A stretch of 64,000 nt of DNA from Arthrobacter sp. B3I9. GTDB taxonomy: Bacteria > Actinomycetota > Actinomycetes > Actinomycetales > Micrococcaceae. The DNA is taken from positions 2,666,001-2,730,000 of the forward strand of contig NZ_JAUSYO010000001.1 of assembly GCF_030816935.1 (NCBI RefSeq), read 5' to 3'. Shown piece after piece: positions 19,662 to 29,734 of the stretch. The notes under the pieces are model-generated. The model searched no databases. It saw nothing but the letters and a program-made list of their open reading frames with translations, and was not told the origin of the DNA. Both the position numbers and the translations under genes were made by a program. Each line of letters begins with the position of its first letter. The first letter of the stretch is position 1.

Positions 19662-19692
19662 CATTTGGCAATCAAATGGCAAGCGGTTGCCA
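19662..19692. promoter_or_regulatory. LacI-type operator(s) ahead of beta-glucuronidase operon
   Basis: TGGCAA-GCGG-TTGCCA (19677-19692) is a LacI-family dyad differing by one central base from the sites at 22642, 31363 and 33434. It overlaps by two bases a second dyad, CATTTG-GCAAT-CAAATG (19662-19678). Both lie 96-126 bases upstream of uidA. Confidence 0.65.
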
Positions 19693-19716
19693 GTAGTTGA
19701 CGCTTCAGGGAAACAT

Positions 19717-19755
19717 CGCTGCCCGGCTCCCTATGGCAAGGGGAACCGGGCAGCG
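19717..19755. terminator. Hairpin terminator after uxuB
   Basis: The 15-bp arms (19717-19731 and 19741-19755) have one mismatch around a 9-base loop. The hairpin is 18 bases beyond the leftward stop of the fructuronate reductase gene and precedes the uidA control region. Confidence 0.65.
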
Positions 19756-19773
19756 GTGCGTGCGCGGAGGACG

Positions 19774-21208
19774 CTACCGGGAGACAGCCAGCTCCCCGAA
19801 CGTTCCGCACAGGTCTTCAACCAGGCCAACGACGGCAGCGTCCGCGGCCATAACCGGGTCCACCAGCCTGAGCAGCGCGCAGATCCTTTCGGCACCGCTG
19901 AGCCGGTTGGCTGCGGCGATGTCTGCAGCCAGCGGATCCTGGACTGCGGTGGCACACGCGCAATAGTCCACCCACGCCGCGATCATGAGCGCAGCGGCGG
20001 CCCCGGACCGGTCCTCCGCGCGTTCAGCCCGCAGCACCGGAACGGCGCGCATCCGCAGCTTGGTGCTGCCGTCCGTTGCAATTTGCGCAAGATGATGGGC
20101 AATCCGGGCGTTGCTGAAGCGCGCCAGCAGGGCAGCACGGTATGCCGGGATCTGCAGGTCGACGGTAGCTCCCTCCCCTCGGGACAGGCTTGCCTCGGCC
20201 TCGTCCCAGAACGCTTCAACGGCCCGCCGACATGCGGGATCGGCCAGGGCCTGCGCCACCGTGGCGTGTCCCCGAAGCTGGCCTGCGTAGGCCAGCAGCG
20301 AGTGCGCGCCGTTCAAGAGCCACAGCTTGCGGTTTTCGTAGGGTTCGATGTCGTCGACGAACACGGCACCGGCGTCTTCCCAGCGTGGCCGTCCCGCCGG
20401 GAAGTCCCCGCTGAGCACCCAGCTTGAGAAGGGTTCGGCCACCACCGGGGAATTGTCGCGGTAGCCGCAGCGGGCTTCCACGGCAGCAAGATCCTCCTCC
20501 GTAGTGCGCGGAGTGATCCGGTCCACCGAGGTGCTGACGAAACTGACAGTGGCGCCGATCCATTCGGGCCAGGCCCTGGTCCCAGGCCCTCGCCATGCCC
20601 ACTACGGCGTTGCGCGCCACGGTGCCGTTGTCGGAGAGGTTGTCGCAGCACACCACGGCAAGCGGGCCGGCTTCCGAAGCCCTGCGGGCGGCCAGGGCCA
20701 GCACCAGCCGGCCCAGCGGCGTCGCAGGGGCTTCAGTTCCGGACTCCAGCGCCGCAAGGTCTGCCACGACGTCCGCAGCCATCCGGTCCAGCTGCCCGTC
20801 GACGCCGAGCCTGTATGCGGCTTCGGTGATGGTGAGGGTGACGACGGCCGTGGCGGGGGCGCCAACCAGCCCGGCCAGCCGTTGCACCTGGGCCCCGTCA
20901 ACCGCCTCCACGATGCTGCTGACCACGCTGAACGAGTCGCCGCCGTCGGCGCGTTCCACCACGGTGTACAGGCCGTCCTGCTCCGCGAGGGCCAGCGCGG
21001 CGTCGGGGCGGCGGCCGGTGAATGAGGCGATGCCCCAGCCGGCGGCGTCGCCCGCCTGGTGCGTGTACCAGGCCTGATGTGAGCGGTGGAAGGCTCCCAG
21101 CCCCAGGTGGACAATGCGGACCGGGGCCTTGGCGGCTGGCCGCAGGCTGCGGTTCAGCTGGGGAAGGCCCACGGCGGCTGTGGTTGGGGACTGCAGTTCA
21201 GTGCTCAC
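19774..21208 (-). pseudogene. uxuB: Mannitol-dehydrogenase-family fructuronate reductase (UxuB-like), frameshifted
   Basis: Two frames together encode one polyol-specific dehydrogenase of about 478 residues. The first (from GTG at 21208) has the Rossmann start VRIVHLGLGAFHRSHQAWY and VVCCDNLSDNG. The second resumes with EWIGATVSFVSTSVDRITP and holds the catalytic region, including WLLNGAHSLLAYAG. The switch is at a GGG run (20568-20570); dropping one G gives a smooth Leu-Ala-Glu-Trp-Ile. D-mannonate oxidoreductase activity, fructuronate plus NADH to mannonate, is inferred from its coupling to uxaC (GTGA overlap) and the presence of manD nearby. As written the enzyme is truncated; a homopolymer read error is a strong alternative. 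Confidence 0.82.
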
Positions 21209-22611
21209 AGTTTGAAGACCCTTCTGGGTGATCCGTCGACGATGTCGACGATCAGTTCGTGGGCGCGTTCCTCGCTGACCCGGTGCTCCGCGACAAGCCT
21301 GGCCAGGAAGGAGGCCTCAATCCGGCGGGAGGCGTCATGGCGTGCAGGGATGGAGCAGAACGCGCGGGTGTCATCGATGAAGCCGGACGAGCGGGAGAAT
21401 CCGGCGGTCTCTGTGACGGCAGAGCGGAAGCGCATCATGGCGTCCGGCGCATCCAGGAACCACCACGGGGCTCCCAGGTACACGGAGGGGTAGAAGCCCG
21501 CCAGCGGCGCGAGTTCGCGGGAGAACACGGTCTCATCCAGGGTGAAGAGCACCAGGTGGAAGTCCTTGGCAGTGCCGAAGTCCTGCAGCAGCGGTCGGAT
21601 CGCCTCGGTGTAGTTGATGGCCACGGGGATGTCATGGCCGGTGTCCGCGCCGTAGGCGTTGAACGTAGGTTCGTGGTGGTTGCGGTAGGAGCCGGGGTGG
21701 ATGGTCATGACCAGGCCGTCCTCAACGGACATCCGGGCCATCTGGTACATCATGTGGGCCTCGAAGTCGTCGCGGTCCCGGGCCGTGGCCTCGCCGGAGC
21801 GCGCACGGTCGAAAAGCTTCGCCGCGTCGCTGTCATCGAGCTTGAGGGTTGCGGGCGTGCGGACGCCGTGGTCAGCGGAGACGGCGCCGTGTTCCACAAA
21901 ATAGCGCCGCCGGTTCTCCAGAGCGGTGAGATAGCCGGCGTAGCCGGTGCCGCCGTCGCCCGCTGCCGCAATAAGCCGGTCCACGTTGGACTGCCACTGG
22001 GGGTGGCCGATGTTCAGGTAGGCGTCCGGGCGGAAGGTGGGCAGGACGCGGCCGTGGAACGTGGGATCCTGGGATATCGCCTTGTGGCTGGCGAGGCTGT
22101 CCAGGGGATCGTCCGTTGTGGCCAGCACCTCGATGTTGAAGTCCTTAAAGAGCTGGCGGGGCCGGAAGCCGGGTTCCCGCAGCTTGGCGGAAATCGCATC
22201 GTAGCTGGCGTCGGCAGTGTCTGCTGTGATCTCGTGCTGGAGACCGAAGACGGTGGCGAACTGAGTGCGGAGCCAGTAGCCGGAGGCAGTGCCTTCGAAC
22301 AGCGGCCAGGCCTTGCAGAACTCGTGCCAGACGGCCCGGGAATCAGCGGTAGCGGTTTTTGAGTCGCGAAGCCGGTCCATCGGAACGCCGCTGGCATGGA
22401 TTAGCCGGGTGACGTAGTGGTCCGGACTGACCAGCAGCGCTGCGGGATCCGGAAAAGGGCTGTTGTGCTCGATGACTGCAGCGTCCACGTGCCCGTGCGG
22501 GGAGATGATGGGAAGGTCCTGGACCCGCTGCAGGAGGTCTCGCGCAATGCTGCGCGTTCCGGGATCAGCGGGCAGGAGCCGGTCTGGTTTGGCGGCAATC
22601 GACTCTGACAT
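21205..22611 (-). CDS. uxaC: Glucuronate (uronate) isomerase
   Basis: The 468-residue protein matches UxaC, an amidohydrolase-superfamily isomerase that turns D-glucuronate into D-fructuronate. It has ISPHGHVD with the two N-terminal metal His, FNIEVLATTDDPLD, TIHPGSYRNHH, and the C-terminal GFIDDTRAFCSIPARHD segment. It links the glucuronate set free by UidA to fructuronate reductase. It is first in its own two-gene transcript, with a LacI-type operator 31 bases upstream of the start, and its stop is coupled to the reductase start. Confidence 0.92.
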   Translation of the reverse strand: MSESIAAKPDRLLPADPGTRSIARDLLQRVQDLPIISPHGHVDAAVIEHNSPFPDPAALLVSPDHYVTRLIHASGVPMDRLRDSKTATADSRAVWHEFCKAWPLFEGTASGYWLRTQFATVFGLQHEITADTADASYDAISAKLREPGFRPRQLFKDFNIEVLATTDDPLDSLASHKAISQDPTFHGRVLPTFRPDAYLNIGHPQWQSNVDRLIAAAGDGGTGYAGYLTALENRRRYFVEHGAVSADHGVRTPATLKLDDSDAAKLFDRARSGEATARDRDDFEAHMMYQMARMSVEDGLVMTIHPGSYRNHHEPTFNAYGADTGHDIPVAINYTEAIRPLLQDFGTAKDFHLVLFTLDETVFSRELAPLAGFYPSVYLGAPWWFLDAPDAMMRFRSAVTETAGFSRSSGFIDDTRAFCSIPARHDASRRIEASFLARLVAEHRVSEERAHELIVDIVDGSPRRVFKL

Positions 22612-22641
22612 AGCTCAATGGTCCGGCTTTTAAGACCGTTT

Positions 22642-22657
22642 TGTCAACCGGTTGCCA
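22642..22657. promoter_or_regulatory. LacI-type operator ahead of uxaC
   Basis: TGTCAACCGGTTGCCA has the perfect core CAACCGGTTG. It matches the sites at 31363-31378 and 33434-33449 at 14-15 of 16 positions. Its place just before uxaC and after the lacI stop fits a repressor site. Confidence 0.75.
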
Positions 22658-22696
22658 AGAATTGCCAAGGCCGGACCGTTCGTCCTGCGGCGAGAG

Positions 22697-23758
22697 CTAG
22701 CCGGCGGGCAGCAGGCGTCCGCTCGAGCCACGCAGCACCAGCTCGGTTTCCACGCGGAGGGTGCCGGCAGGTTCCCCTGTGCCGTGCAGGAGGTCCAGCA
22801 ACAGGGTAGCTGCGCCCGAGCCGCACTCGCCCAGCGGAGAGCGGACGGTGGTCAGCGGCGGTGTGGTGAAGTCTGCCCCGAAAATGTCATCGAAGCCCAC
22901 GATGCTGATCTGGTCCGGCACCACGATGCCCGCGGCCTGGAGTTCCTGCATGAGCCCGATGGCCAGGAGGTCGTTGTACGTCAGCACGGCAGTGACGCCG
23001 CTGGCGCGGACATCGCGCGCCACCTGCCTGCCGCCGTCGACGGTGGGCCTGGTGGAATCCAGCCGCACGGCCTCCAGCCGGGACCATTCGCAGGCTGCCA
23101 GCACGCCTTCCCAGCGGCGGGCGGACATCCAGGACTTTTCCGGGCCAGCGACGAAGGCAACTTTCTTATGCCCGTTGGCGGCGAGGCTGCGCACTGCCTC
23201 GCTGATGCCCTTGTTTACGTCGGGAACGACGCACGGCAGGCCATCGACTTCCCGGTTTATGACCACCACCGGCTTGTCGTCGGCGAGCGCGCGGATATTG
23301 TCGTCCTGCATGCGGGGGCTTGCCAGGATGAGGCCGTCCACCGTGGCCATCAGCCGGCGGGCCGCCGTAAGTTCGGTGACGCCAGACTCTGCGGACTCGG
23401 CCAGCACGAGGGTGTAGTTCCGTAGCGTGCCCGTGGTCTGCGCCCCGCGGATAATGTCGAAAAACGTGGGGTTGGTGATGTCGGCGACGATGAGCCCGAA
23501 GGTGTTGGTCCGCCCCGTGGGCAGCGCCCGCGCGAACGGGTTGACCTGGTAGTTGAGCTCGGCGGCGGCATCCTCGATAAGCTTCTGCGTCTTGGCGCTG
23601 ACCCGGCCGGGTTTACTGAGTGCACGGGACACGGTGGAAGGGTTTACGCCCGCAATCTTGGCAATGTCGTAGATGGTGGGGCTGCTTTTCCCGTCCCGGG
23701 TGTGCTTTTTGGCCGGCCCTGCTGCTGTGGGCGCTTCCGGCTTGTTGGGTTCAGTCAC
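22697..23758 (-). CDS. LacI-family transcriptional regulator (first paralogue)
   Basis: The 353-residue protein begins with a Lys/Pro/Ala-rich tail, then the LacI helix-turn-helix (TIYDIAKIAGVNPSTVSRAL), the hinge helix (NPFARALPTGRT) and a periplasmic-binding-like sensor domain with GLIVADITNPTFFDIIRGA and SIVGFDDIFGADF. It lies between the uxaC and ABC-importer operons, both of which have CAACCGGTTG operators, so it is a good candidate for repressor of the uronate island. The inducer is unknown but likely a uronate or glycoside. Confidence 0.88.
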   Translation of the reverse strand: MTEPNKPEAPTAAGPAKKHTRDGKSSPTIYDIAKIAGVNPSTVSRALSKPGRVSAKTQKLIEDAAAELNYQVNPFARALPTGRTNTFGLIVADITNPTFFDIIRGAQTTGTLRNYTLVLAESAESGVTELTAARRLMATVDGLILASPRMQDDNIRALADDKPVVVINREVDGLPCVVPDVNKGISEAVRSLAANGHKKVAFVAGPEKSWMSARRWEGVLAACEWSRLEAVRLDSTRPTVDGGRQVARDVRASGVTAVLTYNDLLAIGLMQELQAAGIVVPDQISIVGFDDIFGADFTTPPLTTVRSPLGECGSGAATLLLDLLHGTGEPAGTLRVETELVLRGSSGRLLPAG

Positions 23759-23794
23759 CGCCCCATCCTAACGACGAAACACGCCGCCCCGGCC

Positions 23795-23835
23795 GCAGTT
23801 AGTGCCGTTTTGAGGTTCAAACCGGCACTAACTGC
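23795..23835. terminator. Hairpin terminator after the ABC-importer/dehydrogenase operon
   Basis: The 19-bp arms (starting GCAGTTAGTGCCG) pair with one G-T type mismatch around a 3-base loop. The hairpin lies 65 bases after the leftward dehydrogenase stop and 37 bases before the lacI start. Confidence 0.75.
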
Positions 23836-23899
23836 TGGTCGGTTGGGCTGGCGGTTCCCACGCATGCCGCCATCGGTTGCCGGCGCGGTTGTTTCCGGA

Positions 23900-25066
23900 C
23901 TACACGCGCTCGGGGAACTTTCCTTCCTCGGCGATCCGCTTGTTGAGCTCGGCGAGGAACTCGTCCTCGTCGAAGTCCAGGCCCACTTCCCTGCCCGTCC
24001 AGCTGGAAAGGTGGATGGCGTTGGCGAGGCGGACGCCGTTGATGCCGTCGGACCCCGGGGCCAGCAGCGGGGTGCCGTCCAGGATGTTGGCGGCAAAGTT
24101 CTCCAGGACGCCGGAGTGCTGGGCCCCCCAGGCGGATTCGAACTCCACGACTTCGGTGTGGTAGTACTCCTCGGGGTTCAACTCACCCATGAAAAGCTTG
24201 CGGACATCGTCCATGTCCATACCGTCGCTGAGTTCGCGTTCGGGCTTGACGAGGCGGGTCACGGTGGCGGTCTTGGAGCCTTCGACGACGATCTTGCCCT
24301 GGTCGCCCAGGATCTCGAAGCGGTCCGTGCCGGTCAGGTCGTGCGTGGCGGTGACGAAAACGCCGGTAGCGCCGTCGCCGTAGTCCACCACGGCGGTTAC
24401 TTCATCTTCGACCGCGATGTCGCGGCGGAAGCCGTAGGCCACCTTCGCGTACACAGACTTCGGCACGCCACAGATCCACTGCCACAGGTCCAGCTGGTGT
24501 GGTGCCTGATTAACCAGGACGCCGCCCCCTTCGCCGCCCCACGTGGCGCGCCATTCGCTGGAGTTGTAGTAGCCCTGCGGACGCCACCAATTGGTGATGA
24601 TCCAGTTGGTGCGTCGGATCTTGCCGATTTCGCCGTCGTCGACGATCTCTTTGAGCTTCTGGTACAGCGGGTTGTTGCGCTGGTTGAACATGATCGCAAA
24701 GGACAGTTCGGGCTTGCTGGCTGCAAACTCGTTCAGCTCCCTGACCTGCTTGGTGTAGACGCCGGCGGGCTTCTCCACCAGTGCGTGGATGTTGCGCTTA
24801 AGCGTCTCGATGCCCATCTCGGGGTGCAGGAAGTGCGGAACGCACGTGACTACGGCATCGACGTCGCCGCTTTCCAGCATGGCGATGTAGTCCTCGTAGA
24901 ACGGCGAGTCAGGGTACTGCGAAGCCGCAAGTTCTTTCTTGGCAGGATCGATATCGCAGATGGCACCGATTTCCATGTTGGGGACCAGGCCCTCTTTGAT
25001 GAACTTGGCGTAGGCACCGCCCTGCTGGCCCAGGCCGATGATGCCGAGCCGTACTTTCTTACTCAC
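23900..25066 (-). CDS. Gfo/Idh/MocA-family sugar dehydrogenase
   Basis: The 388-residue NAD(P)-dependent dehydrogenase has the Rossmann start LGIIGLGQQGGAYAKF, the family motif VEKPAGV and an active-site stretch GGGVLVNQAPHQLD in which the usual Asp is Asn. The GTG start at 25066 follows GAAAGGAAATCAAACT. The family oxidises sugars or sugar derivatives, often at C3 of a glycoside. It follows an isomerase-like gene by 59 bases and closes the ABC-importer operon. A role in oxidising the imported glycoside is inferred. Confidence 0.85.
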   Translation of the reverse strand: MSKKVRLGIIGLGQQGGAYAKFIKEGLVPNMEIGAICDIDPAKKELAASQYPDSPFYEDYIAMLESGDVDAVVTCVPHFLHPEMGIETLKRNIHALVEKPAGVYTKQVRELNEFAASKPELSFAIMFNQRNNPLYQKLKEIVDDGEIGKIRRTNWIITNWWRPQGYYNSSEWRATWGGEGGGVLVNQAPHQLDLWQWICGVPKSVYAKVAYGFRRDIAVEDEVTAVVDYGDGATGVFVTATHDLTGTDRFEILGDQGKIVVEGSKTATVTRLVKPERELSDGMDMDDVRKLFMGELNPEEYYHTEVVEFESAWGAQHSGVLENFAANILDGTPLLAPGSDGINGVRLANAIHLSSWTGREVGLDFDEDEFLAELNKRIAEEGKFPERV

Positions 25067-25125
25067 AGTTTGATTTCCTTTCTTGTTGGTTGGGCTTGCG
25101 GGAGCCGGAGAGCCGGCATCAATGG

Positions 25126-25986
25126 TTAGAAAAGGTCGGCGTGGCCCATGGCCACCAGGTTGTCGTACGAGGTCTGCAACGCATCCCAGACGGTGCGGCC
25201 GTACAGCTGGTCCTGCTCCACGAGCAGGTACTGGGCGCCGGCGGCCTGCGCGGCCGGGATGATGGCCGGGAAGTCCAGGTTGCCTTCGCCCACTTCCGCG
25301 AACTGGACGACGTCCTTGAACTCGGCCATAAAGCCCGCGAAGTCGCCGGATTCAAGAAGCCCGAAGGCCGATTGGGGCAGCTCCCCGATGCGGTAATCCT
25401 TCAGGTGCACCATGGCGGTGCGTCCGGCGTACTTCGCGAGGGTCCGGACGGGGTCAAGTCCGCCGCGCTGCACCCAGTGGACGTCGATTTCCAGGCCCAT
25501 GGCCGGGGAGTTCTCCGCAATGATGTCCAGCATGTATTTGCCGTCGAACTTCGCGAACTCGATGTGGTGGTTGTGGTAGTACAGGGCGATGCCGTGCTCC
25601 TGCAGGCGCTCGGCGTACTCGTTGGCCAGTTTGGCGAAGTCGACCACGGCGCCGATTGACTTCATGGCCGGGAAGGGAAGCATCCCGATCCGCAGGAGCG
25701 TGGTGTCGAGGCGTTTTGCGTCGTCGATGATCTTGTCGAAATGGTCCTTTAGCGAATCGCCGGGCATGCCCTTGGGCGTTTCCATTGCGACCGACAATGC
25801 CGCGATGTCCATGCCCAGGTCCCTGCGGGACCGGTCCAGTTCGGTGACGTTCTCCGCTGTCATCGGGATCTGGGAGATTTCGACGGCGTTGTAGCCGATC
25901 GCGCTGACCTTCCGGAGCGTCTCGAACGCGCCGAGTTCCGTGAAGCTTTCTTTGAGCATCATCGCTTGTACGCCAATGGTGGCCAC
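25126..25986 (-). CDS. Sugar phosphate isomerase/epimerase-like TIM barrel
   Basis: The 286-residue protein has the xylose-isomerase-like barrel pattern: GYNAVEISQIP, LYYHNHHIEF with metal His, GLEIDVHWVQRGG with metal Asp/His, MVHLKDYR, and EVGEGNLDF with the last metal Glu region. The GTG start at 25986 has GGAGGAACAA upstream. Members include inosose dehydratases, hydroxypyruvate isomerases and 3-keto-glycoside epimerases and lyases. Its pairing with a Gfo/Idh/MocA dehydrogenase in an importer operon points to the last group. Confidence 0.82.
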   Translation of the reverse strand: MATIGVQAMMLKESFTELGAFETLRKVSAIGYNAVEISQIPMTAENVTELDRSRRDLGMDIAALSVAMETPKGMPGDSLKDHFDKIIDDAKRLDTTLLRIGMLPFPAMKSIGAVVDFAKLANEYAERLQEHGIALYYHNHHIEFAKFDGKYMLDIIAENSPAMGLEIDVHWVQRGGLDPVRTLAKYAGRTAMVHLKDYRIGELPQSAFGLLESGDFAGFMAEFKDVVQFAEVGEGNLDFPAIIPAAQAAGAQYLLVEQDQLYGRTVWDALQTSYDNLVAMGHADLF

Positions 25987-26052
25987 TTGTTCCTCCGTAA
26001 TGTTCCGGGCCCGGTCAGGGCCGCTTTGCCGGTCTGGTTGGTTCGCGTGCTG

Positions 26053-26924
<872 letters not shown>

Positions 26925-26928
<4 letters not shown>

Positions 26929-28790
26929 GCGACCGGTTCCTTCTGGCTGGATACAAGCATGGACATGGGGGTTTTGCCTTCGAGCATGGACGCCAGCAGG
27001 GTCCGGGTGTACTGCTCTTTGGGGTTGCGGAGGATGTCGCGGACGGATCCTTCCTCGACGAGGCGGCCGTTCTGCATGACGGCCACGCGGTCGCAGAGGT
27101 CTGCCACCACACCGAAGTTGTGAGTCACCAGGATGACGCCGATGTTCAGCCGCCGCTGGAGCTCGCGCAGGAGGTCGAGCACGTCGGCCTGCACGGTGAC
27201 GTCCAAAGCCGTGGTGGGCTCATCGGCGATCACCAGGTCCGGTTCGCAGCTGATGGCACCGGCAATGAGCACACGCTGGGCCATGCCTCCGGAGACCTCG
27301 TGGGGGTAGGCGCTGAAGGTCCGTTCGGGGTTGGTGATTCCGACGTCGGCCAGGAGTTTCAGCGCGCGCTTGCGGGCTTCTTCCTTGGGGATTCCGAGGA
27401 CGCGCACCATCGGCGTCACGAGCTGGTAGCCGATGGTGAAAGCGGGGTCCAGGTTGCTCATGGGCTCCTGCGGAATGTAGGAGATCCTCTTGCCGCGAAG
27501 CTTGGACAGCCGTGCCTGATCGACGCGCTCCTCACCCGGGGCGACGGTGTAGTTGCCGTCGAACTGGATGGAACCGGCCACAATGCGGGCGTTGTCCGGA
27601 AGCAGACCCAAGATGGAGAACGCGGTCTGGGACTTGCCTGATCCGGATTCACCCACGATGCCGAGAATCTCGCCGCGGTCCACGTGGAAGGAGACGTCAT
27701 CCACCACCTTTTTGATGGAACCGTCGGCCTGGGGGTACCCGACGCCGAGGTTGGTCACCTTCACGAGGTGGTGCTCCGTGCCTGACTTGACTGTGGCCAC
27801 AGGCCGCCCGCCAGCGGCGCGTAGCGGGCGCGCCGCGGCGGGTGCCGCCGTCGTGCCCTTCAGCTGGGCCGCTTTCTTGCGGTGCTTGACCTTTTCTCCG
27901 TCTTCCAGGGCGTCGCGGATGGCGTTGCCCAGCAGGACCAGCCCCCCAATGGTCAACGCCATGGCGAGTGCCGGCCAGAAGAGCAGGGTCGGGTTCAGGT
28001 AGACGTTCTTGAAGCCCTCCGAAAGCATGACGCCCCAGGTTGCCTTGGTGGGATCGCCCAGGCCCAGGAACTCCAGTCCGGACTGGATCGCGATGGCTAC
28101 GCCGGCAATGGCCGCCGTCTGGATGATGATGGGTGCCCGGACCACGGAGAAGATATGGCGGGCGATGATGCTCAGGTCCGAAAGCCCGGAAACCCTGGCG
28201 GCGTCCACGTACAGCTCGTTGCGCACAGACTGGACGGCGGTGCGGGTCAGCCGGAAATAGGACGGGCTGATGAGGATGCCGAACGCGATCATGGAAATCC
28301 ATACCGAGGGGCCGAAGGCCGCCCGGATCGTCAGCAGCACAATCAAGCCGGGCAGGCTCATGAGGATGCTGACCATCCAGTTGGAAACTGCCTCAAACTT
28401 GCCGCCGTAATAGCCCGCGATCAGGCCTGCCGGAAGTCCGATGGCGATGGCGACGCCCGCACAGAGCAAGGCGGAGAGGAGCGTCAGCTGCGCACCGAAC
28501 AGCAGGCGGCTCCAGACATCGCGCCCGGCGCTGTCCGTTCCCAGAATGTTCACCGCGTCCGGGGCGGCCAGCGTCTTGGCGATGTTGGAGTAGTTCTCCT
28601 GGAAAGGTGCCAGGACCGGAGCCAGGATGGCCAGCAGCGAGATCGCCAGCAGGATGGCCATCGCAATGATGCCCAGCGGGTTCTTGAGCAGGCGCCGGAT
28701 CACAGTGGAGCGGACCACTGTGCCGCTCTGCCCGGTATGGAGGGAGGGAGCAGGGGCGGCAACGGCCGCGGTTTCTACAGAGTCACTCAT
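26925..28790 (-). CDS. Fused DppC-type permease and DppD-type ATPase
   Basis: A single 621-residue chain combines an importer permease (residues about 1-305, with N-terminal membrane helix, ILGTDSAGRDVWSRL and the EAA-like loop DAARVSGLSDLSIIARH) with an ATP-binding domain (about 340-615: Walker A GESGSGKSQT, signature VSGGMAQR, Walker B LVIADEPTTALD). A low-complexity Ala/Arg stretch joins them. DppC-DppD fusions are known in actinobacteria. It overlaps both neighbours by ATGA, so all importer parts are made together. Confidence 0.9.
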
Positions 28791-29728
28791 GACACACGTA
28801 CCTTCGGGTTGAGCCAGCCATTGAGAATGTCCACCAGCAGGTTCACCACGATGACGACGACCACCGTGTACATCACGACGCCCATCACCACTGGAAGATC
28901 CGACTGGCCGGTGGCTGTGACCGCGAGAGGACCCATGCCCGGCAGGGCGAAGATTTGCTCGATGATGACCACACCGCCAAGCATGCCGATCAGCTGCAGA
29001 CTAAGCACCGTCAGGCCGGCCGGGGCGGCACTGCGCAGCACGTGCCTGAACAGGATCTCCCGCTCGCCGATGCCGCGGCTGCGCAGGGTACGGACGTAGT
29101 CCCGCTCAAGCTGCTTGATGACGGCGCTGCGGATCTGCTGTGCACCGCCGGTGACGCCGTTGACCAGCAGGGCTATCACGGGAAGGGACATGGAATATAC
29201 CCACGCCTCGGGTCCGGCTTCAGGGGAAATGGTGCTCGTCGCCGGGAAGAGGCCCAGCTGGATGGCCAGGATGGTGACCAGGATGACGCCGATCACAAAC
29301 CCCGGAATGGAGTCTCCGATGATGGCGCCAACCTGGACCACCCTGTCCACCCAGCCGCGTTTGACGGCAGCGATAACACCAATGAGTGCGGCACAGACTG
29401 CGATCAGGATCATTGCGGCGAAGACCATGGTCATGGTCACCGGAATCCGGGTGGCAAGCGAGTTGGCCACCGGCTCGGACGTGAACCACGAGGCACCAAG
29501 GTTCCCGCCCAGCGCATCGGCTACCCAGGAGAAGTAGCGGACCGGCAGCGGCTGGTCCAGCCCCAGCTCCTGTTCTTTCATCGCCACCTGCTCCGCGGTG
29601 GCCTGGTCGCCAAGGATGTTCCTGGCGATACTCCCGCTGGAGACGTACAGCAGGAAGAACGTGAGGGCCGAGACAACGAACAGCACCACCAGCCCGCTGC
29701 CCAGCCTTTTCGCAATGAACCTGATCAT
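28787..29728 (-). CDS. ABC importer permease, DppB type
   Basis: The 313-residue membrane protein has the DppB N-terminal helix (RFIAKRLGSGLVVLFVVS), a large periplasmic loop and the cytoplasmic coupling loop RDYVRTLRSRGIGEREILFR followed by later helices. It partners the permease half of the next gene. It follows the binding-protein gene after six bases. Confidence 0.9.
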   Translation of the reverse strand: MIRFIAKRLGSGLVVLFVVSALTFFLLYVSSGSIARNILGDQATAEQVAMKEQELGLDQPLPVRYFSWVADALGGNLGASWFTSEPVANSLATRIPVTMTMVFAAMILIAVCAALIGVIAAVKRGWVDRVVQVGAIIGDSIPGFVIGVILVTILAIQLGLFPATSTISPEAGPEAWVYSMSLPVIALLVNGVTGGAQQIRSAVIKQLERDYVRTLRSRGIGEREILFRHVLRSAAPAGLTVLSLQLIGMLGGVVIIEQIFALPGMGPLAVTATGQSDLPVVMGVVMYTVVVVIVVNLLVDILNGWLNPKVRVS

Positions 29729-29734
29729 GGTGTC

